From Serratia grimesii NBRC 13537 (GTDB lineage: Bacteria; Pseudomonadota; Gammaproteobacteria; Enterobacterales; Enterobacteriaceae): 64,000 nt of DNA. The position numbers and the translations under genes were made by a program. The notes beneath the pieces were generated by a model. It was given only the letters and a program-made list of their open reading frames with translations. It was not told where the DNA came from and made no database searches. This document shows, one piece after another, positions 38,182 through 48,231 of the stretch (position 1 is the stretch's first letter; every line of letters starts with the position of its first letter). The DNA lies in contig NZ_BCTT01000010.1 in NCBI RefSeq assembly GCF_001590905.1, positions 372,001 to 436,000 on the forward strand. The letters run 5' to 3'.

Positions 38182-38315
38182 CCAGAGCCTGCGTCATAGC
38201 AGGCTGATTTTAATCTTGAGATATGCTTCTGCCCCACGCTTTGTTCTCTCGACAGTATTAACGCCGGCCGCAAAAATACTATAATCTGCCAGTCCTTACC
38301 TTGTGGCTTCTGAGA

Positions 38316-38432
38316 ATGCTAAACAAAATACTGTCGGCGATCGTCAACAACGTGCGCGAACATCTGGTGCTGTACATCTGTCTATGGCTGGTGTTATTGG
38401 CGCTGGACGTCTATTTCTTCTTTATACCTTAA
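38316..38432 (+). CDS. yceO: YceO-like small membrane protein
   Basis: 38-codon ORF encoding one hydrophobic helix: ILSAIVNNVREHLVLYICLW continues into LVLLALDVYFFFIP. It resembles E. coli YceO (INNIREHLMLYLFLW as remembered) and occupies the same place downstream of solA. The stop is followed after three bases by the ATG of the next gene, so translation is probably coupled. The ribosome site is weak. Function unknown. Confidence 0.75.
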   Translation: MLNKILSAIVNNVREHLVLYICLWLVLLALDVYFFFIP

Positions 38433-38435
38433 CGC

Positions 38436-39416
38436 ATGTCATCTACTTTCTTTCCGCGCCTGTGCTTTAGCCGCTTTGGCATTCCAGAGCAAGTCCTTGA
38501 TCTGGAACAGACCCGTCTTCCTACGCAAAAGCCCAATCACCTGCATTTGCGGATGCACTATGCACCGATCAATCCATCTGATCTGATCCCCATACACGGA
38601 CAATATGCACATCGTACCGCCCTGCCTCAGGTACCCGGCTACGAAGGGATGGGAGTTGTTGTCGATTCTCATGGTTACCCTACCGACAGACGGGCGCTGG
38701 CAATCATGGGTGATGGCAGTTGGCAAACCTTCATCACAGTCGAACAGGCCAGGGTTATATGGGTGCCGGATGACATTGATGACGCCAGTGCGGCACAAAT
38801 CTACATCAATCCACTCACCTGTTGGGTACTACTGACACAGTGGCTGTCGCTGAATGCTGGCGACATCCTGCTGATTAATGCGGGAGGCTCGGCAATAAGT
38901 CTGCTATTTTGCCAATTAGCAGCACTGCGTGGCATCAAATTGGTCGTGGTCGTACGCAATACGGCGCATCGGCAGGCGTTACTGAATGCCGGTGCCTGGC
39001 GAGTCTACGAAACGAGTTTGTTGCAGCAATACAGGTTGCAGCAACTCACAGGCCATACAGCACGGGCAGCGATCGACTGTATCGGTGGCGAGGACGGTTT
39101 GGCGCTGGCACGTTCGGTGAGCCTTTCAGGTGATTTTGTCGCACTGGGATTACTCAGCGGCCAACAAGTTGACTGGCAGCACATTGCTCACCAGTTGCGG
39201 CTGCGTACTTCACTGTTTCATCTGCGCAAGTGGAATGCCCAAGCCACGCTGGATCAATGGCATGCCTCATTCCAACAGCTTTTTCATCTGGTGCGAAGTG
39301 GCCAACTGACCCTACAGTCCCCAGCAGCTATCTATCCCCTGCGACACTATAAACTGGCACTGCAACACGCCGCCGACAGCAAAACGCAGGGGAAAGTCTT
39401 CTTTACTCCGGAGTAA
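38436..39416 (+). CDS. MDR-family zinc-free reductase, enoyl reductase (ETR)-like
   Basis: 326-aa medium-chain dehydrogenase/reductase without the structural zinc cysteines. MHYAPINPSDLIPIHGQY and LPQVPGYEGMGVV at the N-terminus and INPLTCWVLLTQW are typical of the mitochondrial trans-2-enoyl-CoA reductase/quinone reductase branch. The nucleotide motif reads NAGGSAISLLFCQLAAL, less canonical than GxGxxG. Likely an NADPH-dependent C=C reductase; substrate unknown. It overlaps the convergent tqsA by 14 bases and starts right after the yceO-like ORF. Confidence 0.8.
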   Translation: MSSTFFPRLCFSRFGIPEQVLDLEQTRLPTQKPNHLHLRMHYAPINPSDLIPIHGQYAHRTALPQVPGYEGMGVVVDSHGYPTDRRALAIMGDGSWQTFITVEQARVIWVPDDIDDASAAQIYINPLTCWVLLTQWLSLNAGDILLINAGGSAISLLFCQLAALRGIKLVVVVRNTAHRQALLNAGAWRVYETSLLQQYRLQQLTGHTARAAIDCIGGEDGLALARSVSLSGDFVALGLLSGQQVDWQHIAHQLRLRTSLFHLRKWNAQATLDQWHASFQQLFHLVRSGQLTLQSPAAIYPLRHYKLALQHAADSKTQGKVFFTPE

Positions 39417-40455
39417 CCTGCTTTCCTGGCTGCCCATCGCCGAGAATTACCGCCAATTTATGCCCTCCTTCGGTGGTCTCGAGTGCAATACGAGTAATAA
39501 TTGTCAGTGGCACCGACAACAACATCCCCACAGGCCCCATTAACCAGCCCCAGAAAATCAGAGATAAGAAGACCACCAGCGTCGACAGTCCCAATCCCCG
39601 TCCCATAACGCGTGGCTCCAGCATATTGCCAATCACCAGGTTGATAGCGATAAAGCCCGCAGCCACCACCAGTGCATCGCCAAAACCATTAAACAACAGA
39701 GCCTGGACCAGAGGAGGCACCGCGGCAATCACCGAGCCGATATTGGGAATATAATTCAACAGGAATGCCAGCAGCCCCCAGATAAATGCAAAACGTACAT
39801 CGACCGCAGCAAGAAAGCCCCAGACAATAACGCCAGTCGCCAAACTGATGACCGTTTTGATCACCAAATAACGGGTGACACCATCCAGCGCACGCTGAAT
39901 ATTGGCAATACCTTCATTAGGTTTATCGAGTGCTTGCTGTAATTTGTAAGGTAAGAGTTGTACTTCAAACAGCATAAATACCACTGTCATCAGCAACAGA
40001 AAGATATTGGTCATTGCCCCTGAGAAACGGCTCAACAGGCGGGTCACCATATTCATGGCAGCACTGGGATCGACATACTGCAGCATTGCCTCGGTAGAAA
40101 TGGTGATATTGAAGCGATCTGCGTAATGTTGCAGCTCTCCCAACTTTTCCATCATCATGCCTCGGTATTGCGGCAACGAACGGGCAAATTCGTTTAGCGA
40201 TGCACCCAATATTCCGATGAACAACATTAATATGACGACTACGGCCACCACCAACAAGGTCACGCCCAACGCTCGCGGTATCCGCCAGCGTTCAAGCTGC
40301 GTCACAAGCGGATTCAGTACCATAGCGAGAAATACCGCCAGTAAGAATGGCACCACGACATCCGCAGCTGCTTTGACACCCGCGAGAATAATCACCACCA
40401 TTGCCAGCATTATAGCCAGGCGCAGGCTGCGATCGGTCAACTCAGTTCGGCCCAT
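39403..40455 (-). CDS. tqsA: AI-2E family transporter TqsA
   Basis: Inner-membrane protein of 350 aa with about eight helices, AI-2 exporter superfamily. It matches E. coli TqsA (YdgG) well, for instance DVRFAFIWGLLAFLLNYIPN and LEPRVMGRGLGLSTLVVFLS. In E. coli TqsA affects autoinducer-2 export and biofilm. AAAGGAAATGTC precedes the ATG. In E. coli tqsA is elsewhere, so its place here is particular to this lineage. Confidence 0.9.
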   Translation of the reverse strand: MGRTELTDRSLRLAIMLAMVVIILAGVKAAADVVVPFLLAVFLAMVLNPLVTQLERWRIPRALGVTLLVVAVVVILMLFIGILGASLNEFARSLPQYRGMMMEKLGELQHYADRFNITISTEAMLQYVDPSAAMNMVTRLLSRFSGAMTNIFLLLMTVVFMLFEVQLLPYKLQQALDKPNEGIANIQRALDGVTRYLVIKTVISLATGVIVWGFLAAVDVRFAFIWGLLAFLLNYIPNIGSVIAAVPPLVQALLFNGFGDALVVAAGFIAINLVIGNMLEPRVMGRGLGLSTLVVFLSLIFWGWLMGPVGMLLSVPLTIITRIALETTEGGHKLAVILGDGQPGKQVTPE

Positions 40456-40882
40456 GACATTTCCTTTGCGTTAATAGCGTTGGCCCAACAGGCCACCAGA
40501 TGCGCGTTATGTTAGCAAACTCTGCTCTTGCGCCGCACAGGTATTGCGGTTCGGAGAGAAAACAGCCTTTTTCTAAACATCCCCTGGAAATAATCGACAA
40601 TCTTGACTAGGGTTTATTTGTTAAAAACACTCGTCATATTTACGCAAAATGACAAAAGCTGACAATAATAAATAAATTCGTTATTTTTCAAACCATAACA
40701 AAAAAAATAACTTGCAAGAACATGTATTAACTTCAACTATTTCACTGATTAACTTATCGCTATCTTAACCAAATTCACTGATTGATATTAATAAGAAGTA
40801 ACATAGTGAAATTTATTATTGATTTTATGTTTCTTAAAGTTTAATTATTGCAGCCAGAAAATGAGGAATGTAAGGAAACAGG
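40456..40882. other. AT-rich intergenic region between tqsA and yceJ
   Basis: 427 bases with marked AT-richness at 40610-40860 compared with the flanking genes. It holds the divergent promoters of tqsA and yceJ. TTGACT at about 40604 is the clearest -35-like hexamer. I see no ORF, strong hairpin or exact palindrome. Confidence 0.5.
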
Positions 40883-41437
40883 ATGCTCTGGAAAAATACG
40901 GCTAACCGATTTGGCCATATCTCTGTGCTGATTCACTGGTTGGTTGCACTGACGGTGTACGGCATGTTTGCCCTTGGCCTATGGATGGTCACACTTGGCT
41001 ACTATGATGTCTGGTATCACCAGGCACCGGAAATTCATAAAAGCATCGGCGCGTTGCTGTTTATCATCATGGTGATTCGGGTGATCTGGCGTTTTGTTTC
41101 ACCGCCACCTAAACCACTGGCCAGCTATGGTCGCTTCACCCGTATAAGTGCAATCCTGGCACATTTGGCGCTTTACGTAGTGCTGTTCAGCATCCTGATT
41201 AGTGGCTACCTGATATCTACCGCAGATGGGCAACCTATCAGCGTTTTCGGCTGGTTCAACGTCCCCGCCACCGTCACCGGCATGGCGGAACAGGCCGATA
41301 CAGCCGGCACAATCCACCTTTACCTGGCCTGGGTCGTAGTAGTGCTTTCAGTACTGCACGGTTTGGCTGCGCTTAAACATCACTTCGTTGATCGTGATGT
41401 TACTTTGAAACGGATGCTGGGTAGCAGCGCCGATTAA
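40883..41437 (+). CDS. yceJ: cytochrome b561 family protein YceJ
   Basis: Four-helix membrane di-heme b cytochrome of 184 aa. Histidines suited for heme binding are in [12 protein letters not shown] (helix 1), [11 protein letters not shown] (helix 2) and [18 protein letters not shown] (helix 4). It may act as a superoxide:ubiquinone oxidoreductase like CybB. AAGGAAACAGG precedes the ATG. It is directly followed by yceI, as in E. coli, and the pair is probably one operon. Confidence 0.93.
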   Translation: MLWKNTANRFGHISVLIHWLVALTVYGMFALGLWMVTLGYYDVWYHQAPEIHKSIGALLFIIMVIRVIWRFVSPPPKPLASYGRFTRISAILAHLALYVVLFSILISGYLISTADGQPISVFGWFNVPATVTGMAEQADTAGTIHLYLAWVVVVLSVLHGLAALKHHFVDRDVTLKRMLGSSAD

Positions 41438-41460
41438 CCTTTGGATTTATGGAGATTGCT

Positions 41461-42039
41461 ATGTTGAAGAAAACCGTACTGGGCCTGGCTACAGGTGCAC
41501 TGCTGCTGAGCGCCGGTTCCGCGCTGGCTGCTGACTACAAAATTGACAAACAAGGTCAGCACGCCTTTATCGAATTCCGCATCCAGCACCTGGGTTACAG
41601 CTGGTTGTACGGCTCCTTCAAGGATTTTGACGGCGGCTTCACTTTCGACGATAAAGATCCGTCCAAAGACAAGGTGAACGTCACAATCAACACCGCGAGC
41701 GTCGATACCAACCACGCTGAGCGTGACAAACATCTGCGCAGTGCAGAATTCCTGAATGTGGAAAAAAACAAACAGGCTAAGTTTGAATCCACTGAAGTGA
41801 AAAAGAACGGCGAAGGCTATGCGGTCGTCGGCAACTTGACACTGAACGGCGTGACCAAGCCGGTTACGTTGGACGCCAAACTGATCGGCCAGGGTAACGA
41901 CCCGTGGGGTGGATACCGTGCAGGCTTTGAAGCCAACGGCAAAATCAAGCTGAAAGACTTTGGTATCACTACCGATCTCGGCCCGGCATCGCAGGATGTA
42001 GAGCTGATTATTTCTGTGGAAGGCGTACGCGAGAAGTAA
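41461..42039 (+). CDS. yceI: YceI family periplasmic lipid-binding protein
   Basis: 192-aa exported protein. A signal peptide ends in SALA-AD (about residue 23); the mature domain is a lipocalin-like barrel that binds polyprenoid or isoprenoid lipids in family structures. Characteristic stretches are [20 protein letters not shown] and [16 protein letters not shown]. The start at 41461 is chosen for the GGAG six bases upstream. E. coli YceI is induced by high pH. The stop codon overlaps the edge of a repeat element. Confidence 0.95.
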   Translation: MLKKTVLGLATGALLLSAGSALAADYKIDKQGQHAFIEFRIQHLGYSWLYGSFKDFDGGFTFDDKDPSKDKVNVTINTASVDTNHAERDKHLRSAEFLNVEKNKQAKFESTEVKKNGEGYAVVGNLTLNGVTKPVTLDAKLIGQGNDPWGGYRAGFEANGKIKLKDFGITTDLGPASQDVELIISVEGVREK

Positions 42040-42151
42040 TACCCGACTTTTCAAGTTATAGCCTGGCATCTGCGTTAAGCGTAGCGAATCTCTACAGTCA
42101 CTTGATTGGAGGGGTGCAGGAAACAGATGTAGCTTGAATGATTATGGGTAT
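42039..42151. repeat. dispersed palindromic repeat, copy 2
   Basis: 113 bases bounded by ATACCC (42039-42044) and GGGTAT (42146-42151). Inside, TTCAAG with CATCTG on the left is mirrored by CAGATG with CTTGAA on the right. It shares the CTTGAA/AGCTGCAT-type motifs of copy 1 at 6357-6427 and begins on the last base of the yceI stop codon. Confidence 0.55.
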
Positions 42152-42152
42152 A

Positions 42153-42176
42153 AAGCGCGGCAAGGCTGCCGCGCTT
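42153..42176. terminator. bidirectional terminator yceI/trhO
   Basis: AAGCGCGGCA/TGCCGCGCTT, a perfect 10-bp stem with an AGGC loop, between the convergent yceI and trhO. Confidence 0.7.
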
Positions 42177-42185
42177 ATTTCAGGC

Positions 42186-43253
42186 TCAGTTCGCTGGGCC
42201 TTCATCTTCCGGTGCAGGGATGTGCATCGTGGTCTGCAATAACCCTTTCGACTTATTGAAAATTTTGATGCCATTCTCTCGGCCTGCTCTGCGTGCACGC
42301 TGTTCTTCACGCGGCAGTTTCAGCTCTTCACGGCAGATTTCGCTGCAACAACCTTCAAATTTAGCGGCACAGCTCGGGCACTGAATAAACAGTAAATGGC
42401 AGCCGTCATTCTTGCAGTTGGTATGAGTATCACAGGCAGCACCGCACTGGTGACAGTTGGCAATCACATCATCAGAAATCCGCTCGCCCATACGTTCGTC
42501 AAACACAAAGTTCTTACCGACAAATTTCAGCGGCAGCCCCTGCTCTTTTGCTTTACGTGCGTACTCGATGATGCCGCCTTCCACGTGATAGACGTTTTTA
42601 AAGCCGTTATGCAACATATAAGCACTGGCTTTTTCACAACGGATACCACCGGTGCAATACATGACAATATTTTTGTCTTTATTGTCTTGCAGCATTTCGA
42701 CAGCCATTGGCAGTTGATCACGGAATGTGTCTGAAGGCACTTCGATAGCATTCTCAAAGTGACCAACTTCGTATTCGTAGTGATTACGCATATCGACAAA
42801 CAGCGTATCCGGGTCGTCAATCATTTGGTTAACGCGATCGGCCTGCAAATATTCACCGATGTTAGCCGGGTTGAAGCTTTCGTCATCAATGCCATCAGCG
42901 ACAATGCGATCACGCACCTTCAGGCGCAGCACCCAGAAGGATTTACCGTCGTCTTCCAAAGCAATATTCAGGCGAACCTGGTCCAGTGCAGGATGCGAAG
43001 CAAACAGCGCGGCCTTAAACGCCTCAAACTTATTCTGCGGCACACTGATCTGCGCGTTGATGCCTTCTTTTGCCACATAAATGCGGCCGAAAACCTTCAG
43101 CTTGTCGAACTGAACATACAGGCTGTCACGAAACGCTTTGGGATCGTCGATGGTGAAATATTTATAAAAAGAAACTGTAGTGCGCGGCTCGGTTTCTGCC
43201 AGCATGCGCGCCTTCAGTTCCTCATTAGAAATTCGGTTATGTAACACTGGCAT
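42186..43253 (-). CDS. trhO: tRNA uridine(34) hydroxylase TrhO
   Basis: Oxygen-dependent enzyme making 5-hydroxyuridine at the wobble base of certain tRNAs, 355 aa (formerly YceA). An N-terminal acylphosphatase-like domain ([18 protein letters not shown]) is followed by a rhodanese domain with the essential cysteine in [19 protein letters not shown], and a cysteine-rich C-terminus ([20 protein letters not shown]) probably binding zinc. The ATG at 43253 matches E. coli; AGGAAAG is 7 bases upstream. Confidence 0.96.
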   Translation of the reverse strand: MPVLHNRISNEELKARMLAETEPRTTVSFYKYFTIDDPKAFRDSLYVQFDKLKVFGRIYVAKEGINAQISVPQNKFEAFKAALFASHPALDQVRLNIALEDDGKSFWVLRLKVRDRIVADGIDDESFNPANIGEYLQADRVNQMIDDPDTLFVDMRNHYEYEVGHFENAIEVPSDTFRDQLPMAVEMLQDNKDKNIVMYCTGGIRCEKASAYMLHNGFKNVYHVEGGIIEYARKAKEQGLPLKFVGKNFVFDERMGERISDDVIANCHQCGAACDTHTNCKNDGCHLLFIQCPSCAAKFEGCCSEICREELKLPREEQRARRAGRENGIKIFNKSKGLLQTTMHIPAPEDEGPAN

Positions 43254-43462
43254 GGTGTACTTTCCTGTCTTTCGGGAGGTGACTGATTTGAACGCGCGCA
43301 GGCTGCTGGCCCACGCGCGGCGCACATAATACCCGAAAAACCGGCTCAACACAGCATTAACCCGCTAACGCTGTTGAGTGCGAAAACTTGACGTTGTTCA
43401 CAAATCCCGATAAGCCTAAGGAGAACTTACACACCCCATTTATCACGGACCTGGAGGATATT

Positions 43463-44560
43463 ATGAGTCAGTTATTTACCCCGATTGCGCTGGGAAAACT
43501 GAATTTACCCAACCGTATTATTATCGCGCCAATGTGCCAATATTCAGCCGATAACGGCAAAGCAACGGAATGGCATACCATGCATCTGGGCAACCTGTCA
43601 TTGTCCGGTGCCGGACTGCTGATTGTGGAAGCCACATCGGTAGCCCCCGAAGGCCGTATCACACCCAGCGATCTCGGTTTGTGGGATGACACCACTGAAC
43701 ACGCACTAGCAGACGTAGTGAGCGCAGTAAAAAAACACACCACCATGCCGTTGGGCATTCAGCTCGCCCATGCAGGGCGTAAAGCCTCCTGCGCTGTGCC
43801 TTGGGCTGGCGGTGGGCAGCTCAGCGCCGCAAACGGAGGCTGGCAAACACTATCCGCCTCCACCGTGCCCTTTGCCCCAAATGATGAAAAACCGGTGGCG
43901 ATGAGTCTTGGGGAGATTGAACAATTAAAAGCGCAATTTGTTGCGGCGGCAAAACGTGCAGATCGGCTGGGCTTTGAACTGATTGAGCTACATGGCGCAC
44001 ATGGCTACCTGTTGCATCAATTTCTTTCACCGCTGTCCAATCAGCGCAACGACCAGTACGGTGGCTCATTGCAAAATCGCATGCGTCTGTTGCTGGAGAT
44101 TTTCAATGAAGTGCGTGCAGTCTTTCCGCCGCATAAGGCGCTCGGCGTACGCATCTCTGCCAGTGACTGGGTAGACGGGGGATGGGATGAGCAGCAATCG
44201 GTCATGCTGGCAAAAGCGCTGAAAGAGCTAGGCTGTGACTACATTCATGTTTCCAGCGGAGGGATTTCACCCTTACAAAAAATCCCGGTTGGGCCTAATT
44301 ATCAGGTCCCATTCGCCGAAACCATCAAGCGAGAAAGCGGTTTGCCGACAATTGCAGTCGGGTTAATCACCGAACCCGAACAGGCTGAGGCGATTGTCGC
44401 TACCGGGCAAGCGGATATGATCGCACTGGCGCGCGGCATCCTTTATAACCCACGCTGGCCATGGCACGCTGCGGCGAAACTGGGTGAAAAAGTCAGCGCG
44501 CCACCGCAATACTGGCGCTCAGAACCCCATGTGCTGAAAGGCCTGTTTAAAAACGCCTGA
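43463..44560 (+). CDS. NADH:flavin oxidoreductase, OYE family (NamA/YqjM-like)
   Basis: FMN-dependent old yellow enzyme of 365 aa. Flavin and substrate residues are visible in RIIIAPMCQYSADNGKATEW (a cysteine and tyrosine typical of the YqjM class), ELHGAHGYLLHQFLSPLSN, and HVSSGGISP. Such enzymes reduce activated C=C bonds of enals, enones and nitro compounds with NADPH. GGAGGATATT directly before the ATG at 43463 decides the start. It stands alone between trhO and a small membrane protein gene. Confidence 0.9.
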   Translation: MSQLFTPIALGKLNLPNRIIIAPMCQYSADNGKATEWHTMHLGNLSLSGAGLLIVEATSVAPEGRITPSDLGLWDDTTEHALADVVSAVKKHTTMPLGIQLAHAGRKASCAVPWAGGGQLSAANGGWQTLSASTVPFAPNDEKPVAMSLGEIEQLKAQFVAAAKRADRLGFELIELHGAHGYLLHQFLSPLSNQRNDQYGGSLQNRMRLLLEIFNEVRAVFPPHKALGVRISASDWVDGGWDEQQSVMLAKALKELGCDYIHVSSGGISPLQKIPVGPNYQVPFAETIKRESGLPTIAVGLITEPEQAEAIVATGQADMIALARGILYNPRWPWHAAAKLGEKVSAPPQYWRSEPHVLKGLFKNA

Positions 44561-44565
44561 TAAAT

Positions 44566-44594
44566 CCGGGGTGGATGCTCAGCGCCCACCCCGG
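44566..44594. terminator. stem-loop between convergent genes
   Basis: CCGGGGTGG/CCACCCCGG is a perfect 9-bp inverted repeat. It overlaps the end of the 53-aa ORF. A U tail is lacking. Confidence 0.5.
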
Positions 44595-44740
44595 CATTCG
44601 GTAAACCCGGAAATCACTATTCCCGCCAACAGGACAATCCCTGCCGTAACCAGCAAAGGGTTAAACTGGAGATGTGCGCCAAGGCTCCCTAACAGTGTTC
44701 CCGTGACCAAAAGCCCCGCGCTTATCCATGATGTCAACAT
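44579..44740 (-). CDS. small two-helix membrane protein, unknown
   Basis: 53-aa ORF with a good ribosome site (AGGGGG four bases before the ATG). It encodes two hydrophobic helices, MLTSWISAGLLVTGTLLGSL and LLVTAGIVLLAGIVISGF, separated by GAHLQFNP, and a short polar tail ECRGGR. Codon use and the start signal look real, and the region between the OYE gene and lpxL is otherwise empty. I do not recognise the family. Stress-induced small membrane proteins have this build, but no function is claimed. Confidence 0.65.
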   Translation of the reverse strand: MLTSWISAGLLVTGTLLGSLGAHLQFNPLLVTAGIVLLAGIVISGFTECRGGR

Positions 44741-45015
44741 AATACCCCCTAAATAATTGCGCGGGATGATACGTATCTGTCGCTGACAGGCTTTGTCCTT
44801 TCGAGCGGTATCGCCGGATTATTCATCAATTGATATCGATTCATCACCGAAAATGATGTTTTAATGCGGTGCCTTTTCACGTTGTGCGAGAAAAATGTCA
44901 CAATAGTTGGTTATAAACGGCAGAAAAAGAATACCTGGCGAAATTGCCTTTGGGTGATGGCCCCTGGTATTACTCTGTTATTATCGTTAAATGACTGCTT
45001 CTAAGCTGAGAACAC

Positions 45016-45936
45016 ATGACTCAAGTTCCTTCTTTTAATCGCTCTTTACTGCATCCACGTTACTGGCTTACCTGGTTCGGCATCGGTTTGCTCTATTTGC
45101 TGGTCTTGTTGCCTTACCCCGTTATCTATCGCCTTGGCACCTCGCTGGGTCGTTTCTCCATGCGCTTTCTTAAGCGCAGAGTCGCGATTGCTCAACGTAA
45201 TCTGGTGTTGTGCTTCCCGGACATGCCACAGGCAGAGCGCGATGCTTTAGTTGTACAGAATTTTGAATCTGTCGGCATGGGACTGTTTGAAACCGGTATG
45301 GCATGGTTTTGGCCAAACTGGCGAATCGAGCGCTGGTTCCAGGTCAGTGGGCTGGAACATATTCAGAAAGCAAAAGATAACCATCAGGGCGTTTTGCTGA
45401 TCGGTCTGCACTTTCTGACGTTGGAACTGGGTGCCCGCATATTCGGCATCCACAATCCGGGTATCGGTGTTTACCGGCCACATGACAACAAACTGATGGA
45501 CTGGCTGCAAACCTGGGGTCGTATGCGCTCCAACAAATCCATGTTGGACCGTAAGGACGTCAAAGGGATGATCCGGGCGCTGAAACAAGGTGACATTATC
45601 TGGTACGCCCCAGATCACGACTACGGCCCGCGCAGCAGTGTGTTTGCCCCACTGTTCGCCGTGGAAAAAGCCGCTACCACCACGGGCAGCTACGTGTTGG
45701 TGCGAATGGGTAAGCCCGCCATTATTCCCTTTACTCCACGCCGCTTACCCGATGCCAAAGGGTATGAGTTGATTATGCAGCCGGCGGTGGAAAACTTCCC
45801 GCTGGATAATGAGCTCGAAGCTGCCGCTTTTATGAATAAAGTGGTAGAGAAAGAAATCCTGATGGCGCCGGATCAATACATGTGGCTGCATCGCCGCTTC
45901 AAAACCCGGCCGGAAGGCGAGCCTTCACTCTACTGA
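45016..45936 (+). CDS. lpxL: Kdo2-lipid IVA lauroyltransferase LpxL
   Basis: Inner-membrane acyltransferase adding laurate (or a similar chain) to Kdo2-lipid IVA in lipid A assembly; 306 aa. One N-terminal helix ([19 protein letters not shown]) is followed by the LABLAT domain with the catalytic H-x4-E/D motif in [15 protein letters not shown], and [19 protein letters not shown]. Order lpxL-mdtG is nearly as in E. coli, with one small gene inserted between them. A terminator follows. Confidence 0.95.
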   Translation: MTQVPSFNRSLLHPRYWLTWFGIGLLYLLVLLPYPVIYRLGTSLGRFSMRFLKRRVAIAQRNLVLCFPDMPQAERDALVVQNFESVGMGLFETGMAWFWPNWRIERWFQVSGLEHIQKAKDNHQGVLLIGLHFLTLELGARIFGIHNPGIGVYRPHDNKLMDWLQTWGRMRSNKSMLDRKDVKGMIRALKQGDIIWYAPDHDYGPRSSVFAPLFAVEKAATTTGSYVLVRMGKPAIIPFTPRRLPDAKGYELIMQPAVENFPLDNELEAAAFMNKVVEKEILMAPDQYMWLHRRFKTRPEGEPSLY

Positions 45937-45941
45937 CCACT

Positions 45942-45966
45942 AACCCGCCGCATGGCGGGTTTTTTT
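45942..45966 (+). terminator. lpxL terminator
   Basis: AACCCGCC/GGCGGGTT with a GCAT loop followed by T residues. Confidence 0.88.
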
Positions 45967-46036
45967 ATTCCGCAGATCTTGAGAAACCTATGCAACGGTG
46001 GGATGGTAAGTCTTTGCCGCTAATCCTGGAGTTGTT

Positions 46037-46321
46037 ATGTACATCGTTAACCTCACCTACCACCGCCCGATAGAAGAAGTGGACAGCCACCTTGAAGGGC
46101 ATATCGCCTGGTTGAAAAAATATTTTCAGGACGGCACCTTTATCGCCTCCGGCCGCAAGAACCCACGTACCGGCGGTGTCATCTTGGTAAAAGGCATCGA
46201 ACGTTCGCAATTGGATGCCATTGTGGCGCAGGATCCCTTCAACGCCGTTGCCCACTATGACATTACCGATGTCGCCCTCTCAACCACCGCCAGCGGTTTC
46301 GAACTGCTCGCCGGGCTTTAA
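46037..46321 (+). CDS. YciI-like family protein
   Basis: 94-aa protein of the YCII (ferredoxin-like) domain family. The family histidine and aspartate positions are seen in HLEGHIAWLKKYFQDGTF and IVAQDPFNAVAHYDITDV. TGGAG lies five bases before the ATG. Enzymatic roles have been proposed for relatives, including dehydrochlorination, but none can be assigned here. It lies between lpxL and mdtG, where E. coli has no gene. Confidence 0.85.
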   Translation: MYIVNLTYHRPIEEVDSHLEGHIAWLKKYFQDGTFIASGRKNPRTGGVILVKGIERSQLDAIVAQDPFNAVAHYDITDVALSTTASGFELLAGL

Positions 46322-46331
46322 ATACGCTTTT

Positions 46332-46352
46332 TTCCGCGCGCACAGCGCGGAA
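46332..46352 (+). terminator. stem-loop after YciI-like gene
   Basis: TTCCGCGC/GCGCGGAA, 8-bp stem with a 5-base loop, 10 bases past the stop; no clear U tail. Confidence 0.45.
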
Positions 46353-46519
46353 TATTGCCAATATTCTATTTTTAAAACTTTATTTCATTTTCCTTACATC
46401 CCCTGCCACATCAATTGATGCCGTCTATAATTAAGCGCATACTTACCAGGCTAACTTTTTTTGCTTTGTCCCTTTGCCATCGCGCAAAAACAAAGCGTCC
46501 TCTTCTGCAGCAGGCACTT

Positions 46520-47758
46520 ATGGCTTCGGCACCAGAACCCATCAACTGGAAACGCAATCTTTTTGTCACTTGGCTAGGGTGTTTTCTCACCGGTGCCGCA
46601 TTCAGCCTGATCATGCCTTTCCTTCCGCTTTATGTGGAGACTCTTGGTGTTACCGGCCACGAAGCGTTGAATATGTGGTCTGGATTGGTGTTCAGTATCA
46701 CTTTCCTGTTTTCCGCTATTGCCTCCCCATTCTGGGGTGGATTAGCTGACCGCCGTGGACGTAAGCTCATGCTGCTACGATCGGCGTTGGGAATGTCGAT
46801 TGTGATGTTGTTGATGGGAATGGCACAGAACATATGGCAGTTTTTGGCGCTGCGGGCGGTACTGGGTCTTCTCGGCGGTTTTATTCCCAATGCCAACGCG
46901 TTGATTGCCACGCAGGTGCCACGCAATCGCAGCGGTTGGGCTCTGGGCACACTGTCCACCGGCGGCGTCAGCGGTGCACTGATTGGGCCACTGATTGGCG
47001 GTCTGTTAGCCGACCAATACGGCTTACGACCGGTGTTCTATATCACTGCTGCCGTGCTAATGGTCTGCTTTGTTCTAACGCTACTGTACGTCAAAGAACA
47101 ATTCACTCCAGTACAGAAAAAGGACATGTTGCACGCCCGACAAGTGTTCGCTGCGCTAAAAAGCCCCAAGCTGATCCTCAGTCTGTTTGTCACGACCATG
47201 ATTATTCAAATTGCTACCGGATCCATTGCCCCCATTCTGACACTGTATGTCCGCGATTTAGCGGGCAATATCCATAACCTGGCCTTTGTCAGCGGCCTGA
47301 TCGCCTCGGTGCCCGGTGTTGCAGCGCTGATGAGTGCCCCCCGGTTGGGCAAACTGGGCGATAGGATCGGCCCTGAACGCATTCTGGTAGTTATGCTGAT
47401 TGTCTCGGTGTTGTTGCTGATCCCAATGGCCTTCGTGCAAACGCCATGGCAACTGGGCGTGTTGCGTTTCTTGCTTGGCGCTGCCGACGGAGCGCTATTA
47501 CCGGCTGTACAAACACTGCTGATCTACAACTGTACCAACCAAGTCGCCGGACGAATATTTAGTTATAACCAGTCTTTCCGTGATATCGGCAACGTCAGTG
47601 GTCCGCTATTGGGTGCAGCGGTGTCCGCCAGTTATGGCTTTCGCACGGTATTCTGCGTCACTGCATTGGTCGTGCTATTCAACGCCATTTATTCCTGGTG
47701 GTGTCTCCAACGGCGTCCGGCACGAATGAGAGAAGATACCCTGCAGGAAGAGCAATAG
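46520..47758 (+). CDS. mdtG: multidrug MFS transporter MdtG
   Basis: Drug:proton antiporter of the major facilitator superfamily with twelve predicted helices, 412 aa. It matches E. coli MdtG (YceE) strongly, for example [20 protein letters not shown] and [20 protein letters not shown], and the MFS motif [19 protein letters not shown] lies between helices 2 and 3. E. coli mdtG is in the MarA/SoxS/Rob regulon and linked to fosfomycin tolerance. The start at 46520 gives the E. coli-like PINWKRN beginning; TATAAT at 46425-46430 (CTATAATT) is a probable -10. Confidence 0.93.
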   Translation: MASAPEPINWKRNLFVTWLGCFLTGAAFSLIMPFLPLYVETLGVTGHEALNMWSGLVFSITFLFSAIASPFWGGLADRRGRKLMLLRSALGMSIVMLLMGMAQNIWQFLALRAVLGLLGGFIPNANALIATQVPRNRSGWALGTLSTGGVSGALIGPLIGGLLADQYGLRPVFYITAAVLMVCFVLTLLYVKEQFTPVQKKDMLHARQVFAALKSPKLILSLFVTTMIIQIATGSIAPILTLYVRDLAGNIHNLAFVSGLIASVPGVAALMSAPRLGKLGDRIGPERILVVMLIVSVLLLIPMAFVQTPWQLGVLRFLLGAADGALLPAVQTLLIYNCTNQVAGRIFSYNQSFRDIGNVSGPLLGAAVSASYGFRTVFCVTALVVLFNAIYSWWCLQRRPARMREDTLQEEQ

Positions 47759-48231
47759 CTGTATTTATCACCAACTCCCTCACCTAAATGGGCCGATGGC
47801 CTGTTTACCCTACTTTTAGTATTGATACCTCACACAGTCCCTCCGGTAACGACAACAAACACAAGTCTAATTTAACCATTTGTTTTTATACAAATAATCA
47901 ATCTTTAGCGCAATAAACCACCTGTCAATAACATTCCTTTCGTAACCAACATAAAAACCAGAAAAGGAGATGTTTGTCGACTTTTCATCTAAAAAATGGG
48001 ATACAGGGACTAGACAAAACCATCATCCAGTTATCAAATGGTTAAATAATATCACACCCAATGTAAACCATTGGCTAAGTGAAAAAAGGCCAATGCGCTT
48101 TCCACGGTTAATGGGCGCTGCGGCAGCGGTTTTGTCGGGTAATCCGCATTGGGTGGGTCACCTTCCTTAAATACACATACATACCACAGTATAAGCTGCA
48201 TCAATGCGGCGCATTTTATTGGGAAGACGTT
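47759..48231. other. long intergenic region before the peptide transporter
   Basis: 473 bases, AT-rich in its first half. A short exact inverted repeat CCAATG/CATTGG occurs at about 48059-48075. A 66-codon frame starts at 47970 but its AGGAG overlaps the ATG, so it was not accepted. A long 5' leader or regulatory region for the transporter gene is likely; no known element is recognised. Confidence 0.4.

Noticed and set aside
47970-48170. 66-codon frame before the peptide transporter gene
   Set aside because: The AGGAG runs directly into the ATG with no spacing, composition is not protein-like, and no known family is evident.
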